Assembly: GCF_018991925.1 (NCBI RefSeq) | Contig: NW_024738608.1 | Location: 1,852,187 to 1,916,186 of the forward strand | Source: Homarus americanus | Lineage: Eukaryota > Arthropoda > Malacostraca > Decapoda > Nephropidae | Direction of reading: 5' to 3' | Length of the DNA: 64,000 nucleotides | Shown: positions 11,101-22,625 of the stretch, one piece after another | How the letters are laid out: the number at the start of each line of letters is the position of its first letter | Numbering within the stretch: the stretch's first letter is position 1 | Program-made: the position numbers and the translations under genes | The notes under the pieces: model-generated | The model's database searches: none | What the model was told of the DNA's origin: nothing | What the model saw: the letters and a program-made list of their open reading frames with translations, nothing else

Positions 11101-14100
11101 ATGTAAGGCAATTGTTGCCATTTTTCGTTTTCGCCCCACTGCTGCCGTTAATCACATATACGGCAATTAATGCCATTTTTCGTTTTCGCCCCACTGCTGC
11201 CGTTAATCACATGTAAGGCGGTTGTTGCCATTTTTCGTTTTCGCCCCTCTGCTGCTGTTAATCATTCGTGAGGCGATTGTTGCCATTTTTCGTTTTCGCC
11301 CCCACTGTTCCTGTTAATCACATGTAAGGCAATTGTTGCCATTTTTATTTTTTGCCATACTGCTGCCGTTAATCACATGTAAGGCAATTGCTGCCATTTT
11401 TGCGTTTTCGCACCACTGCTGACGTTATTCACATGTAAGGCAATTATTGCCATTTTTCGTTTCCGCCCCACTGCTGCCGTTAATCACATGTAAGGTAATT
11501 GTTGCCATTTTTCGTTTTTGGCCCTCTTCTGCTCTTAATCATTCCTGAGGCGATTGTTGCCATATTTCGTTTTTTGCCACACTGCTGCCGTTAATCACAT
11601 GTAAAGCAATTGTTGCCATTTTTCGTTTTCGCCACACTGTGCCATTATACAAATGTAAAGCAATTGTTGCTATTTTTCGTTTTCGCCACTCTGATGCCTT
11701 TAATCACATGTAAGGCAATTGTTGACATTTTTCGAATAGCCCCACTGCTGCCATTCATCACATGTAGTGCATTTGTTGACATTTTTCGTTTTCGCCCCTC
11801 TGCTGCTGTTACTCACATGTAATGCAATTATTGCGATTTTTCGTTTTTGCCACACTGCTGCCGTTAATCACATGTATGACAATTGCTGTCATTTTTCGTT
11901 TTCGCCCCACTGCTGACGTAAATCACATGAAAGGCAATTGTTGCCATTTTTCGTTTTCGCCCGACTGCTGCCGTTAATCACATTTAATGCAATTTTTGCC
12001 ATCTTTCGTTTTCACCACACTCTGCCGTTATTCACATGTAAGGCAATTGTTGCCATTTTTCGTTTTCGCCACACTGCTGCCGTTATTCACATGTAAGGCA
12101 ATTGTTGCCATTTTTCGTTTTCGCCCCTCTGCTACTGTTAATCATTCGTGAGGCGATTGTTGCCATTTTTCGTTTTCGCCACACTGCTGCCGTTAATCAC
12201 ATGTAAGGCAATTGTTGCCACTTTTCGTTTTCGCCCCTCTGCTGACGTAAATCACATGAAAGGCAATTGCTGCCATTTTTGCGTTTTCGCGCCACTGCTG
12301 ACGTTAATCACATGTAAGGCAATTGTTGCCATTTTTCGTTTTCGCCACACTGTGCCGTTATTCAAATGTAAAGCAATTGTTGCCATTTTTCGTTTTCGCC
12401 ATTCTGATGCCTTTAATCACATGTAAAGCAAGTGTTGCCATTTTTCGTTTTCGCCCCTCTGCTGCTGTTAATCATTCGTGAGTCGATTGTTGCCATTTTT
12501 CGTTTTGGCCCCACTGCTCCTGTTAATCACATGTAATGCAATTGCTGTCATTTTTCGTTTTTGCCCCACTGCTGCCGTTAATCACATATACGGCAATTGA
12601 TGCCATTTTTCGTTTTCGCCCCACTGCTGCCGTTAATCACATGTAAGGCGGTTGTTGCCATTTTTCGTTTTCGCCCCTCTGCTGCTGTTAATCATTCGTG
12701 AGGCGATTGTTGCCATTTTTCGTTTTCGCCCCCACTGTTCCTGTTAATCACATGTAAGGCAATTGCTGCCATTTTTGCGCCACTGCTGACGTTATTCACA
12801 TGTAAGGCAATTGTTGCCATTTTTCGTTTCCGCCCCACTGCTGCCGTTAATCACATGTAAGGTAATTGTTGCCATTTTTCGTTTTTGCCCCTCTTCTGCT
12901 CTTAATCATTCCTGAGGCGATTGTTGCCATATTTCGTTTTTGCCACACTGCTGCCGTTAATCACATGTAAAGCAATTGTTGCCATTTTTCGTTTTCGCCA
13001 TAAAGCTGCCATTAATCACATGTAAGGACAATTATTGCTATTTTTTATTTTCGCCACACTGCTGCCGTTAATCACATGAAAGGCAATTGTTGCCATTTAT
13101 TGTTTTCGCCACACTGCTGTCGATAATCACAAGTAAGGCAATTGTTGCTATCTTTCGTTTTCGCCACTCTGCTGCCGTTAATCATATGTAAGGCAATTGT
13201 TGCCATTTTTCGTTTTCGCCCCACTGCTGCTCTTAATCACATGTAAGGCAATTGTTGCCATTTTTTGTTTTCGCCACACTGCTGCCGTTAATCACGTGTA
13301 AGGCAATTGTTGCCATTTTTCGTTTTCGCCCCTCTGCTGCTGTTAATCATTCGTGAGTCGATTGTTGCCATTTTGCTTTTTCGCCCCACTGCTACCATTA
13401 ATTACTTGTAGGGCAATTGTTGACATTTTTCGTTTTCGCCACACAGTGCCGTTATTCAAATGTAAAGCAAATGTTGCCATTTTTCGTTTTCCTTCTTCTC
13501 ATGCCTTTAATCACATGGAAGGTATTTGTTGCCATTTTTCGTTTTCGCCACACTGCTGCCGTTAATCACATGTAAGGCAATTGTTGCCTTTTTTCGTTTT
13601 CGCCACACTGTGCCGTTATTCATATGTAAAGCAATTGTTGCCATTTTTCGTTTTCCTTCTTCTGATGCCTTTAATCACATGTAAGGCAATTGTTGCCATT
13701 TTTCGTTTTCGCCACACTGCTGCCGTATATCGCATGTAAGGCAATTGTTGGTTTTTTCGTTTTCGCCCCACTGCTGCCATTCATCACATGTAAAGCATTT
13801 GTTGTCATTTTTCGTTTTCGCCCCTCTGCTGCTGTTAATCATTCGTGAGGCGATTGTTGCCATTTTTCGTTTTCGCCACACTGCTGCCGTTAATCACATG
13901 TAAGGCAATTGATGCCATTTTTCGTTTTCGCCCCACTGCTGCTGTTAATCACATGTAAGGCAATTGTTTCCATTTTTCATTTTCGCCCCTCTACTGCTGT
14001 TAATCATTCGTAAGGCGATTGTTGACATTTTTCGTGTTCGCCACACTGCTGCCATTAATCACATGTATAGCAATTGTTGCTATTTTTCGTTTTCGCCACA

Positions 14101-16081
14101 CTGCTGCTGCTAATCATTCGTGAGGCGATTGTTGCCATTTTTCGTTTTCGCCCACACTGCTCCCGTTAATCACATGTAAGGCAATTGTTGCCATTTTTAT
14201 TTTTTGCCACACTGCTACCGTTAATCACATGTAAGGCAATTGCTGCCATTTTTGCGTTTTCGCGCCACTGCTGCCGTTAATCACATGTAAGGTAATTGTT
14301 GCCATTTTTCGTTTTTGCCCCTCTTCTGCTCTTAATCATTCCTGAGGCGATTGTTGCCATATTTCGTTTTTGCCACACTGCTGCCGTTAATCACATGTAA
14401 AGCAATTGTTGCCATTTTTCGTTTTCGCCACAAAGCTGCCATTAATCACATGTAAGGCAATTATTGCTATTTTTGTATTTTCGCCACACTGCTGCCGTTA
14501 ATCACATGAAAGGCAATTGTTGCCATTTATTGTTTTCGCCACACTGCTGTCGATAATCACAAGTAAGGCAATTGTTGCCATTTTTCGTTTTCGCCACTCT
14601 GCTGCCATTAATCATATGTAAGGCAATTGTTGCCATTTTTCGTTTTCGCCCCACTGCTGCTCTTAATCACACGTAAGGCAATTGTTGCCATTTTTCGTTT
14701 TCGCCCCACTGATGCTGTTAATCACATGTAAGGCAATTGTTACCATTTTTCGTTTTTGCCACACTGCTGCCGTTAATCACATGTAAGGCAATAGTTGCCA
14801 TTTTTCGTTTTCGCCCCACTGCTGCCATTCATCACATGTAAGGCATTTGTTGTCATTTTTCGTTTTCGCCCCTCTGCTGCTGTTAATCATTCGTGAGGCG
14901 ATTGTTGCCATTTTTCGTTTTCGCCAAACTACTGCCGTTAATCACATGTAAGGCAATTGTTGCCATGTTTCGTTTTCGCCCCACTGCTGCCGTTAATCAC
15001 ATGTAAGGCAATTGTTGCCATTTATCGTTTTCGCCCCTCTGCTGCTGTTAATCATTCGTAAGGCGATTGTTGACATTTTTCGTTTTCGCCACACTGCTGC
15101 CATTAATCACATGTATAGCAATTGTTGCCATTTTTCGTTTTCGCGACACTGCTGCTGTTAATCATATGTAAGGCAATTTTTGCCATTTTTCATTTTCGCC
15201 CCTCTGCTGCTGTTAATCATTCGTAAGGCGATTGTTGACATTTTTCGTTTTCGCCACACTGCAGCCATTAATCACATGTATAGCAAGTGTTGCCATTTTT
15301 CGTTTTCGCCACGCTTCTGCCCTTAATCACATGTAAGGCAATTGTTGCCATTTATCGTTTTCGCCCCACAGCTGCTGTTAATCACATGTAAGGCAATTGT
15401 TGACATTTTTCGTTTTCGCCACACTGCTGCCATTAATCACATGTATAGCAATTGTTGCCATTTTTCGTTTTCGCCCCACTGCTGCCGTTAATCACATGTA
15501 AGGCAATTGTTGCCATTTTTCGTTTTCGCCACACTGCTGCCGTAATCACATGTAAGGCAATTGTTGACATTTGTCGTTTTCGCCACACTGCTGCCATTAA
15601 TCACATGTATAGCAATTGTTGCCATTTTTCTTTTTCGCCACTTGCTGCCGTTAATCACATGTAAGGCAATTGTTGCCATTTTCGTTTTCGCCCTGCTGCC
15701 GTTAATCACATGTAAGGCAATTGTTGCCATTTTCGTTTTCGCCCCACTGCTGCCGTTAATCATGTAAGACAATTGTTGCCATTGTCGTTTTCGCCCACTG
15801 CTGCCGTTAAACACATATAAGCCAATTGTTGCCATTTTCGTTTTTGCCCCACTGCTGCCGTTAATCACGTGTAAGACAATTGTTGCCATTTTTCGTTTTC
15901 GCCCCACTGCTGCCGTTAATCACATGTAAGGTAATTGTTGCCATTTTTCGTTTCCGCCCCACTGCTGCCGTTAATCACATGTAAGGTAATTGTTGCCATT
16001 TTTCGTTTTTGCCCCTCTTCTGCTGTTAATCATTCCTGAGGCGATTGTTGCCATATTTCGTTTTCGCCACACTGCTGCCGA
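8141..16081. repeat. ~55-bp minisatellite array, block B, with higher-order repeats
   Basis: This continues the ~55-bp AT-rich array with fewer small gaps than the 2.7-7 kb part. It contains a distinct unit variant with AATCATTCGTGAGGCGATTG in place of AATCACATGTAAGGCAATTG. It also contains rarer marked units (TATACGGCAATT, AAGGCGGTTG, TTTTTGCGTTTTCGC). The marked units recur in the same order at about 10.05, 11.16 and 12.59 kb, which shows multi-unit duplication. The array is interrupted at 16082 by an LTR retrotransposon. Confidence 0.95.
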
Positions 16082-16845
16082 TGTTACGACCGTGTCGTAT
16101 TTTTCTATTTTTTTTTTTTATATAACATGCTTCCATGTTCCATATTATTCCTGTAATGATGTGTTGTATTTCCTATTATATAATCTAGTCACCTTACCCT
16201 GTGCTGTTAAGGTTTTAACTGTTATTATTTGTTCAAACCCATTTTGTATTGTAACAAGCATTCTTTGTTTCTCTACGACCATCTGCATCGTTAAACGACC
16301 CATCGGCGGGTCGCGTGGCGGGAACCGACCTTATATATAGGACCCACCAACTGACGGAGTCGGTTCAGTCCTCCTGTCATACAGTTCACATCCTTTGAGT
16401 GACTCTCGTCACCTGTTACTTATACCTAATTTATTTGTGTTGTTCCTGTCGCCACCAATGTGGTATTTCTATGTGAGCTCCTATTTATGTCTCTATTTAT
16501 GTCCATCAGTATTTGCTTAGATACATTTAAGTAATTCAGTGTTGTTTCACGTTAGTTAATTTCAGTGTTAGTTTTTATATGTTTATGCAGTGTTAACGTA
16601 ATCCAATGCTTTATTTTTATTCTTTTGATGTTTCGATGTTTAGTATCATTTGTGTCTTTAAAAGTTTCGATGGTGAATCAATTTGTTGTGACAGCCTACG
16701 AGGCTCTTTATTGTGTTAATATTTAATTAATTCAATTCTTAAAGGTTTATTTCATATATTTTTATTCCCTTTTAATTTACTTCACTTTTTTGTTTGGTTA
16801 CGCCTAGAACCTGGATATTTAAGTAAATTAAGAGACGGCGTAACA
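16082..16845 (+). repeat. 5' LTR of Gypsy copy 1
   Basis: This 764-bp repeat starts TGTTACGACC and ends GACGGCGTAACA. It is nearly identical to 20594-21357 and closely related to the two shorter LTRs of copy 2. TGTT/AACA is an inverted terminal pair typical of LTRs. It contains a small hairpin-forming stretch (CGACCCATCGGCGGGTCG) just upstream of the TATA box. No AATAAA polyadenylation signal was seen. Confidence 0.95.
16332..16369 (+). promoter_or_regulatory. LTR core promoter: TATA box and arthropod-type initiator
   Basis: TATATATA lies at 16332-16339 and TCAGT, the arthropod initiator consensus, lies at 16365-16369. The initiator A is 35 bp after the start of the TATA box. This is the classical spacing for RNA polymerase II, so the U3/R boundary is inferred near 16367. 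The same pair at the same spacing occurs in the other three LTRs of the window. Confidence 0.7.
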
Positions 16846-16849
16846 GTTT

Positions 16850-16867
16850 TGGCGACCTTGCCAGGAT
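16850..16867 (+). promoter_or_regulatory. primer-binding-site candidate, copy 1
   Basis: TGGCGACCTTGCCAGGAT begins four bases after the LTR end. A TGG start just downstream of the 5' LTR is the usual form of a tRNA-primed minus-strand start site, complementary to a tRNA 3' end in CCA. The priming tRNA was not identified. Confidence 0.6.
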
Positions 16868-16935
16868 TCACAAACGACCTTTTGACACTTGTGATATTCT
16901 TTTGTTCATTTATTTTTTTTTATTAACAAGCCATC

Positions 16936-17874
16936 ATGGTTATCATTACGATAGATGATGTGGCTGCATTTATATCCGGTAGCCCCTCCGTTGAGGAAAT
17001 TTCAAAATTAAGTGCACATGAATTAAGATTAATTTGCGGGTATTATGGTATGGAAATTTCTAGCAGCGCCAGTAAGGTAAAATTGTTTAACGCGGTAAGC
17101 AGTCAGCTGTTAGGAGACAGTGTTGATGTTAGTTTAAGAGAAGACCACGGTGAAGCTACTCAAGTTAACGTAGTTGAGTCACGGTCAGTGACTGATGAAT
17201 TACGCCTTCTCGAGTCACAAATAAAATTGAAAGAGGCCGAAGCTATAGCGAGAAGAGTTGGAATACGTCAGGCGGAGGCTGAAGCTAAGGCGAAAGAGGC
17301 TGAAGCTAAGGCGAAAGAAACAGATTCAGAAAACTTGCGGCTGCGTATACAGCTCGGTCAGAGTAACCCTTCTAGCACCGATGGCCTCGCCCCCAGATCT
17401 AGTTTTCCTCGTTTCGATCCAGCACGTGCTGCTAGGCTAATACCCACGTTTTCAGAGGAAACAGTTGATGAGTTTTTCATTGTTTTCGAGAGACTTGCTA
17501 CCACTTTAAAGTGGCCTATAGAGTTTTGGCCCATTTTGCTTCAGTAGGCGTTTACAGGTACGGCTCAGTGTTTTTTCGTCTCTTACAGACAGTGACGCTA
17601 AGGATTACTTGTGTATTAAGGAGGAAGTTTTAAAGGCTTATGCCCTTGTTCCTGAAGCGTACAGGCAACGCTTTCGTGGCCTCCGTAAGAAGGCAGAGCA
17701 GACCCACCTTGAATTTGCTAGGAGTAAAAGAGAGGTATTCTCAAAGTGGTTACACTCCAAGGAAGTGAGTGATTTTGACTCCCTGATTGAGTTAATGCTC
17801 AGAGGAATTTTTGAGAACCATCGAAGAAGAGGTTACCTTATACTTGTTAGATAGGGAATTTAGTATTATCGAAG
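16936..17874 (+). pseudogene. gag: gag polyprotein remnant (coiled coil plus SCAN-like capsid region)
   Basis: An ATG at 16936 opens 203 codons, ending in a stop at 17545. The N-terminal ~50 residues look SAP-like (LSAHELRLICGYYGM, then SSASKVKLFNAV). A charged coiled coil follows with repeated EAEAKAKEAEAKAKE. The frame shifts near 17545, and the next segment (17609 onward) contains ALVPEAYRQRF and EFARSKREVFSKWL. These match the SCAN-like capsid signature of Gypsy gag proteins. Another shift near 17810 moves to a frame reading IEEEVTLYLLD to about 17890. The nucleocapsid zinc knuckle is missing here, although it survives in copy 2 at 22563-22604. The product would be the structural core protein, but this copy cannot encode it intact. 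Confidence 0.85.
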
Positions 17875-17886
17875 AGGCTGCTAAGC

Positions 17887-18465
17887 ATGCTGACTAATAC
17901 GTCACCAGTCGAAGTGATGGCTGATTTGAGTAAGGCTGACATCATGCCAATTGGGTTGGTTTTCACAAAAGGTGAAGTACGAGAGAGTGCACTTTCAGTT
18001 CTCGCCTCACGAGACTTTGATCCTTTCCAGGAGAGTTTTGGGAAGGACCCAGACGTTGGTACCTTTCGTCCCTTTTTGTCACAAGGCACGGTAGAAGTTG
18101 ATGGTATCGAAACACCAGTCACTATTTTGAGAGACTCGGGTTGTCTCCAAACTCTCATCAAAAAGGGTGTTGTTGAGGCCAGGAAGACCGACAAATACGT
18201 CGTTCTGGGATCCCTTTGTGGTCAAGGTGTAGCTCCTTTGGGTTTAGTACGTGTCAAGTCTTCTTGTTTTTCAGGGATAGCTAACGTAGCCTGCGTGCAC
18301 GAGCTGCCTGTTGCTGGAGTGGACCTCGTACTCGGTAACGATTTGGCAGGGGGTCAAATGGGGAACGTAACCCCACCTCCTGTGCTGCGGGAAAAACCAG
18401 AGTCTACCGCAGAGCTGCACAACTTGAAGATGATATGCCCGGTGTTTCCCCTTTGTGTGCTGTGA
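17887..18465 (+). pseudogene. pol: retropepsin (protease) region of pol, copy 1
   Basis: This open stretch of 192 codons is one frame of a longer pol. The active-site signature is VTILRDSGCLQTLI, giving the catalytic Asp in D-S-G. The C-terminal flap/turn region reads VDLVLGNDLAGG, typical of Gypsy aspartic proteases. The first ~45 codons (up to about TFRPFLSQGTV) are linker. The end overlaps the next frame at 18435, where the polyprotein continues with CAVTRSMSM, so a frame change is needed. The role is cleavage of the gag-pol polyprotein. The domain itself looks undamaged, but its context is broken. Confidence 0.85.
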
Positions 18466-18584
18466 CTCGTTCTATGTCGATGACTAACGATCATAATGTA
18501 ACTCCTGTTGTAGATGATTCACTTTCCTTAGAAGGACTTTTTGCTAACCCTATTGTTTCCCAAGACATTTCTTCCGCAGTTAAT

Positions 18585-19530
18585 GCTGTGACCGGGAGAG
18601 CTGCTTTAATAGCTGCGCAAGAGCAAGACGATTCATTACGGCTCTTGTTTGATCCTGCCAATGTTTCAGGCCCTACCACGAGATGTTTTCAGTCAAGACG
18701 GTGTTTTGTGCCGTCGCTGGCTCCCACCGACTATGTCAGAGGAAGACGCGGACTGGGCGTCTATCACTCAAATAGTCCTCCCACACACTTACAGACAACA
18801 TGTTCTAGCTCTGGCCCATGACGGTCGCTTTTCTGGACATCAAGGTGTCCGAAAGACGTTCAACAGGCTGGCCAGAAAGTTCTATTGGCCAGGTATGAGG
18901 AGAGATGTCACTAAATATTGTAAGTACTGTCATTTTTGTCAAGAGGTAGGCAAAGCCAATCAGGCTATTCCACCATTTCCACTTGTAAGAGTACCTCATG
19001 TACCTGAGCCCTTTACAACAGTACAGTGTGACATTGTAGGCCCTCTGCCTATAACTTCTAGTGGGTTTGAATTTTTATTTAGTCATTGATGCCTCCACTA
19101 GGTACTTGCATGCTGTACCTCTTAGGAAAGTTACTGCTAGGGCCCTAATATCATCCATTTTGTTTCTCTTACTTCTTCTGTTCCCTCATCAAGTAAGAGA
19201 TCCTTTGTACATGGCTAGAGATAGATTGTTAGGTAGTAGTGAAGAGAGCATTAATGTATTAAGTTTAGTAGATGTTGAAGAGAAGCTTCTAAGTTGCTGG
19301 AGCCTTGCCGCAGACCATTTACAGCAGTCGCAGTCCAAGATCAAGCTACGGTACGACAAGCATGCCAGACACAGATTTCCAGATAGGAGATCAAGTACTC
19401 ATTCTCTTGCCGAGACATGGACAGCCGCTCCATGCGAAGTTCAGTGGGCCATATAGAGTGGTGAAGAAGGTAAGCCCCACGAATTATACTATCTCTACCC
19501 CTGACAGGCGCCGACTACAGCGCTTATGTC
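18585..19530 (+). pseudogene. pol: integrase region of pol, copy 1, lying upstream of RT
   Basis: This begins in the frame of 18435-18821, passes to 18649-19089 and then to 19061-19456 and 19305 onward, so there are several frameshifts. The zinc-binding domain reads HDGRFSGHQGVRKTF, followed by YCKYCHFCQ (HHCC type). The first catalytic Asp is in QCDIVGPLP, followed after a frame break by VIDASTRYLHAVPLRK. The segment that should hold the second Asp and the Glu is deleted: sequence jumps near 19170-19220 to RDRLLGSSEESINV. The C-terminal module (KIKLRYDKHARH, then QIGDQVLILLPRHGQP, GPYRVV, CHVNTIKLYHSR) is the GPY/F-type DNA-binding tail. The product would insert the cDNA; this copy lacks two of the three acidic residues. 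Confidence 0.85.
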
Positions 19531-19689
19531 ACGTCAACACCATCAAGCTGTACCACTCACGCCCAGCACCCCCATTTGTTGCTCATGATCCAGTTCCCGT
19601 GTGTGTCGTTGACACTTTCTTGGTAGACGGTGAGAAAGAAGAGGACACAGAAGGGGCAAGTCCACTCCCCTGTCATCAGTCAGGATTTG

Positions 19690-20593
19690 GCAGTCCAACT
19701 CCGTGTAATTGCAGGAGAAGCTACAGCGTCTACCGGGACACCAGAGAGCTGACGTGCTGGCCGCCATCAAACAACATCCTCTTGTCTTCCGAGACAGGCC
19801 TGGCTGTACCATTGCCGTGGTGCATGTTATTGACGTTGGTTCTGCTAAGCCAATCAAGCAGGTTCCCTACCAGCGAGTGGTGCTCACCAGTCACTCTAGT
19901 ACCGAAGAAGGACGGCACTCTTCAATTCTGCATCGACTTCCGTATGGTCAACGCCGTCACCAGCAAGGACAGCTTCCCTCTACCAAGAGTCGACGACTGC
20001 ATCGAAGCAATCGGGAACGCCAAGTTCCTCTCTAAGATTGAGTGTCTTCGAGGGTTTTGGCAAGTACCATTGACCCTTCGTGTTAAGGACATCTCCAGTT
20101 TTGTGACATTAGGTAAGACGTATGAATTTAATGTTATGCCTTTCGGGCTTTGCAATGCCCCTGCTACCTTTCAAAGGCTGATGTCACGGCCAATTGGCCT
20201 GGTTGTGTAGTATAATTAGATGTTGTAATTTTTCTGACACTTGGTCAGACCATTTATGTCCGCTAGACGCTCTCTTCACCAAGTCACTAAGTCAGAATTT
20301 GTTTGTGCTCAACTTTTGTATCTGGGACATGTAATTGGGTTGGAAACTTGCTCCTCCCACAGCACGGTGTGACACTATTTCTCAGATGCCTGTTCTATGT
20401 AACAAACGACAAGTCCGCAGATTGTTGGGTTGTGTGGGTTATTACCGGAGATATATTTGTAATTTTGCCGAGTTGGCACTACCCCTTACTGATTTGTTGA
20501 AGAAGGGTAATATTTTTGGTTGGACTTCAAGGTGTCGGAACACTTTTGTCATATGAAAATTTGTGCAAGCAAAATTTTATTTTATGGGGGAAG
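19690..20593 (+). pseudogene. pol: reverse transcriptase with vestigial RNase H, copy 1
   Basis: RT follows the integrase tail. The pre-RT linker (QEKLQRLPGHQRADVLAAI) is in one frame. The fingers and palm (TLVPKKDGTLQFCIDFRMVN, then FLSKIECLRGFWQVPL, then VMPFGLCNAPATFQRLM) are in the frame of 19305-20210. The catalytic YLDD box is destroyed: bases 20213-20224 read stop-Leu-Asp-Val instead of Tyr-Leu-Asp-Asp. After another frame change the thumb/connection (GCVGYYRRYICNFAELALPL, then TDLLKKGNIFGW) is visible at 20335-20540. It then jumps to the 3' untranslated end, so RNase H is missing. This is a dead RT copy. Confidence 0.9.
20584..20593 (+). promoter_or_regulatory. polypurine tract, copy 1
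   Basis: ATGGGGGAAG ends exactly at the 3' LTR start (20594). A purine run at this place is the usual plus-strand priming site of LTR retrotransposons. Copy 2 has the variant GGTGGGAAG in the same place. Confidence 0.75.
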
Positions 20594-21357
20594 TGTTACG
20601 ACCGTATCGTATTTTTCTATTTTTTTTTTTATATACCATGCTTCCATGTTCCATATTATTCCTGTAATGATGTGTTGTATTTACTATTATAAAATCTAGT
20701 CACCTTACCCTGTCCTGTTAAGGTTTTAATTGTTATTATTTGTTCAAACCCATTTTGTATTGTAACCAGCATTCTTTGTTCTCTAACGACCATCTGGATC
20801 GTTAAACGACCCATCGGCGGGTCGCGTGGCGGAAGCCGACCTTATATATAGGACCCACCAACTGACGGAGTCGGTTCAGTCCTCTTGTCATACAGTTCAC
20901 ATCCTTTGAGTGACTCTCGTCACCTGTTACTTATACCTAATTTATTTGTGTTGTTCCTGTCGCCACCAATGTGGTATTTCTATGTGAGTTCCTATTTATG
21001 TCTCTATTTATGTCCATCAATATTTGCTTAGTTACATTTAAGTAATTCAGTGTTGTTTCACGTTAGTTAATTTCAGTGTTAGTTTTTATATGTTTATGCA
21101 GTGTTAACGTAATCCAATGCTTTATTTTTATTCTTTTGAGGTTTCGATGTTTAGTATCATTTGTGTCTTTAAAAGTTTCGATGGTGAATCAATTTGTTGT
21201 GACAGCCTACGAGGCTCTTTATTGTGTTAATATTTAATTAATTCAATTCTTGAAGGTTTACTTCATATATTCTTATTCCCGTTTGATTTACTTCACTTTT
21301 TTGGTTTGGTTACGCCTAGAACCTGGATATTTAAGTAAATTAAGAGACGGCGTAACA
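20594..21357 (+). repeat. 3' LTR of Gypsy copy 1
   Basis: This 764-bp LTR has the same ends as 16082-16845. TATATATA is at 20843-20850 and TCAGT at 20876-20880. By eye it differs from its partner at roughly two dozen sites spread along its length, including several single substitutions and small indels. Minisatellite resumes immediately at 21358 with CCGTTAATCA. Confidence 0.95.
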
Positions 21358-21652
21358 CCGTTAATCAAATGTAGGACAATTATTGCCATTTTCCATTTTC
21401 GCCACACTGCTGCCATTAATCACATGTAAGGCAATTGTTGACATTTTTTTTTCGCCCGACTGCTGCCGTTAATCACATGTAAGGCAATTGTTGCCATTTT
21501 TCGTTTTCTCCACACAGTGCCGTTATTCAAATGTAAAGCAATTGTTGCCATTTTTCGTTTTCGCCCCACTGCTGCCGTTAATCACATTTAATGCAATTGT
21601 TGCCATTTTTCGTTTTCGCCCGTCTGCTGCTGTTAATCATTCGTGAGGCGAT
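21358..21652. repeat. minisatellite segment between the two Gypsy copies
   Basis: About five units of the ~55-bp array lie between the elements. The last 78 bp (21575-21652) recur almost exactly after copy 2 at 26039-26116. Confidence 0.93.
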
Positions 21653-22370
21653 TGTTACGACCTTGTCGTATTTTTCTATTTTTTTTTATATATAACATGT
21701 TCCATATTATTCCTGTAATGATGTGTTGTATTTACTATTATATAATCTAGTCACCTTAACCCTGTGCTGTTAAGGTTTTAACTGTTATTATTTGTTCTCT
21801 AACGACCATCTGCATCGTTAAACGACCCACCGGCGGGTCGCGTGGCGGGAACCGACCTTATATATAGGACCCACCAAGTGACGGAGTCAGTTCAGTTCTC
21901 TTGTCATACAGTTCACATCCTTTGAGTGACACTCGTCACCTTTGACTTATACTTAATTTATTTGTGTTGTTCCTGTCGCCACCAATGTGGTATATCTATG
22001 TGAGTTCCTATTTATGTCTCTATTTATGTCCATCAGTATTTGCTTAGATACATTTAAGTAATTCAGTGTTGTTTCACGTTAGTTAATTTCAGTGTTAGGT
22101 TTTTATATGTTTATGCAGTGTTAACGTAATCCAATGCTTTATTTTTATTCTTTTGATGTTTCGATGTTTAGTATCATTTGTCTTAAAAGTTTCGATGGTG
22201 AATCAATTTGTTGTGACAGCCTACGAGGCTCTTTATTGTGTTAATATTTAATTAATTAAATTCTTAAAGGTTTACTTTATTATTTTTATTCCCTTTTAAT
22301 TTACTTCACTTTTTTTGTTTGGTTACGCCTAGAACCTGGATATTTAAGTAAATTAAGAGACGGTGTAACA
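21653..22370 (+). repeat. 5' LTR of Gypsy copy 2
   Basis: This 718-bp LTR runs from TGTTACGACC to GGTGTAACA (the copy 1 LTR ends GGCGTAACA). It is shorter than the copy 1 LTR through internal deletions near its start and near 21795. The core promoter is TATATATA at 21859-21866 and TCAGT at 21892-21896. The left junction lies within GCGATTGTT, so the LTR start and the minisatellite share TTGTT. Confidence 0.93.
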
Positions 22371-22374
22371 GTTT

Positions 22375-22392
22375 TGGCGACCTTGCCAGGAT
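22375..22392 (+). promoter_or_regulatory. primer-binding-site candidate, copy 2
   Basis: TGGCGACCTTGCCAGGAT is identical to the copy 1 site and lies at the same distance from the LTR end. Confidence 0.6.
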
Positions 22393-22429
22393 TCACTAAC
22401 GACTTTTTGACACTTGTGATATTTTTCTA

Positions 22430-22625
22430 AGCATGCTGATGGATTTGTTTTGAGGCATGGTCGGACTATCAATGGTAATTTTGTCCGTAATAATTTTGTA
22501 CATGACAGGAGGAGATGGACTCGTTCACCACCTAATGGGGCGTCCTAATTTTCTAATTTAATTGTAGTTTCTGTGGAAAGTCGGGTCATAAGGCGGATTT
22601 TTGTTGGACAAGGCCGCAGCCAAAT
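22430..22625 (+). pseudogene. gag: gag C-terminus with CCHC zinc knuckle, copy 2
   Basis: Only the end of gag survives. After the deletion junction near 22425 the frame reads KHADGFVLRHGR and on to a basic RRRWTRSPP segment. After a stop/frame change comes the zinc knuckle at 22563-22604, with peptide CSFCGKSGHKADFC. This fits C-x2-C-x4-H-x4-C exactly. The motif binds nucleic acid in the nucleocapsid. It is the only zinc knuckle I see in either copy. Confidence 0.8.

Larger units (their letters stand above)
16082..21357 (+). mobile_element. Gypsy-type LTR retrotransposon, copy 1, defective, INT before RT
   Basis: A 5.3-kb element has two 764-bp LTRs beginning TGTTACGACC and ending GGCGTAACA, a primer-binding-site candidate after the left LTR and a purine-rich tract before the right LTR. 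Its internal region carries gag, protease, integrase and then reverse transcriptase remnants, in that order. That order is the Gmr1-like arrangement rather than the normal Gypsy RT-RNaseH-INT order. The coding region is broken by stops and frameshifts, and lacks the zinc-knuckle region, the second half of the integrase core and nearly all of RNase H. The LTR pair differs at roughly two dozen positions by eye, so the insertion is not very recent. The flanks suggest a 4-bp target duplication (CCGA left, CCGT right) inside a minisatellite unit. Confidence 0.93.

Noticed and set aside
220..16080. Dozens of 60-140 codon ORFs with LPLITCKAIVAIF-type peptides on both strands
   Set aside because: They are translations of the ~55-bp minisatellite. 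The unit length cycles frames and the same peptides recur in different frames.
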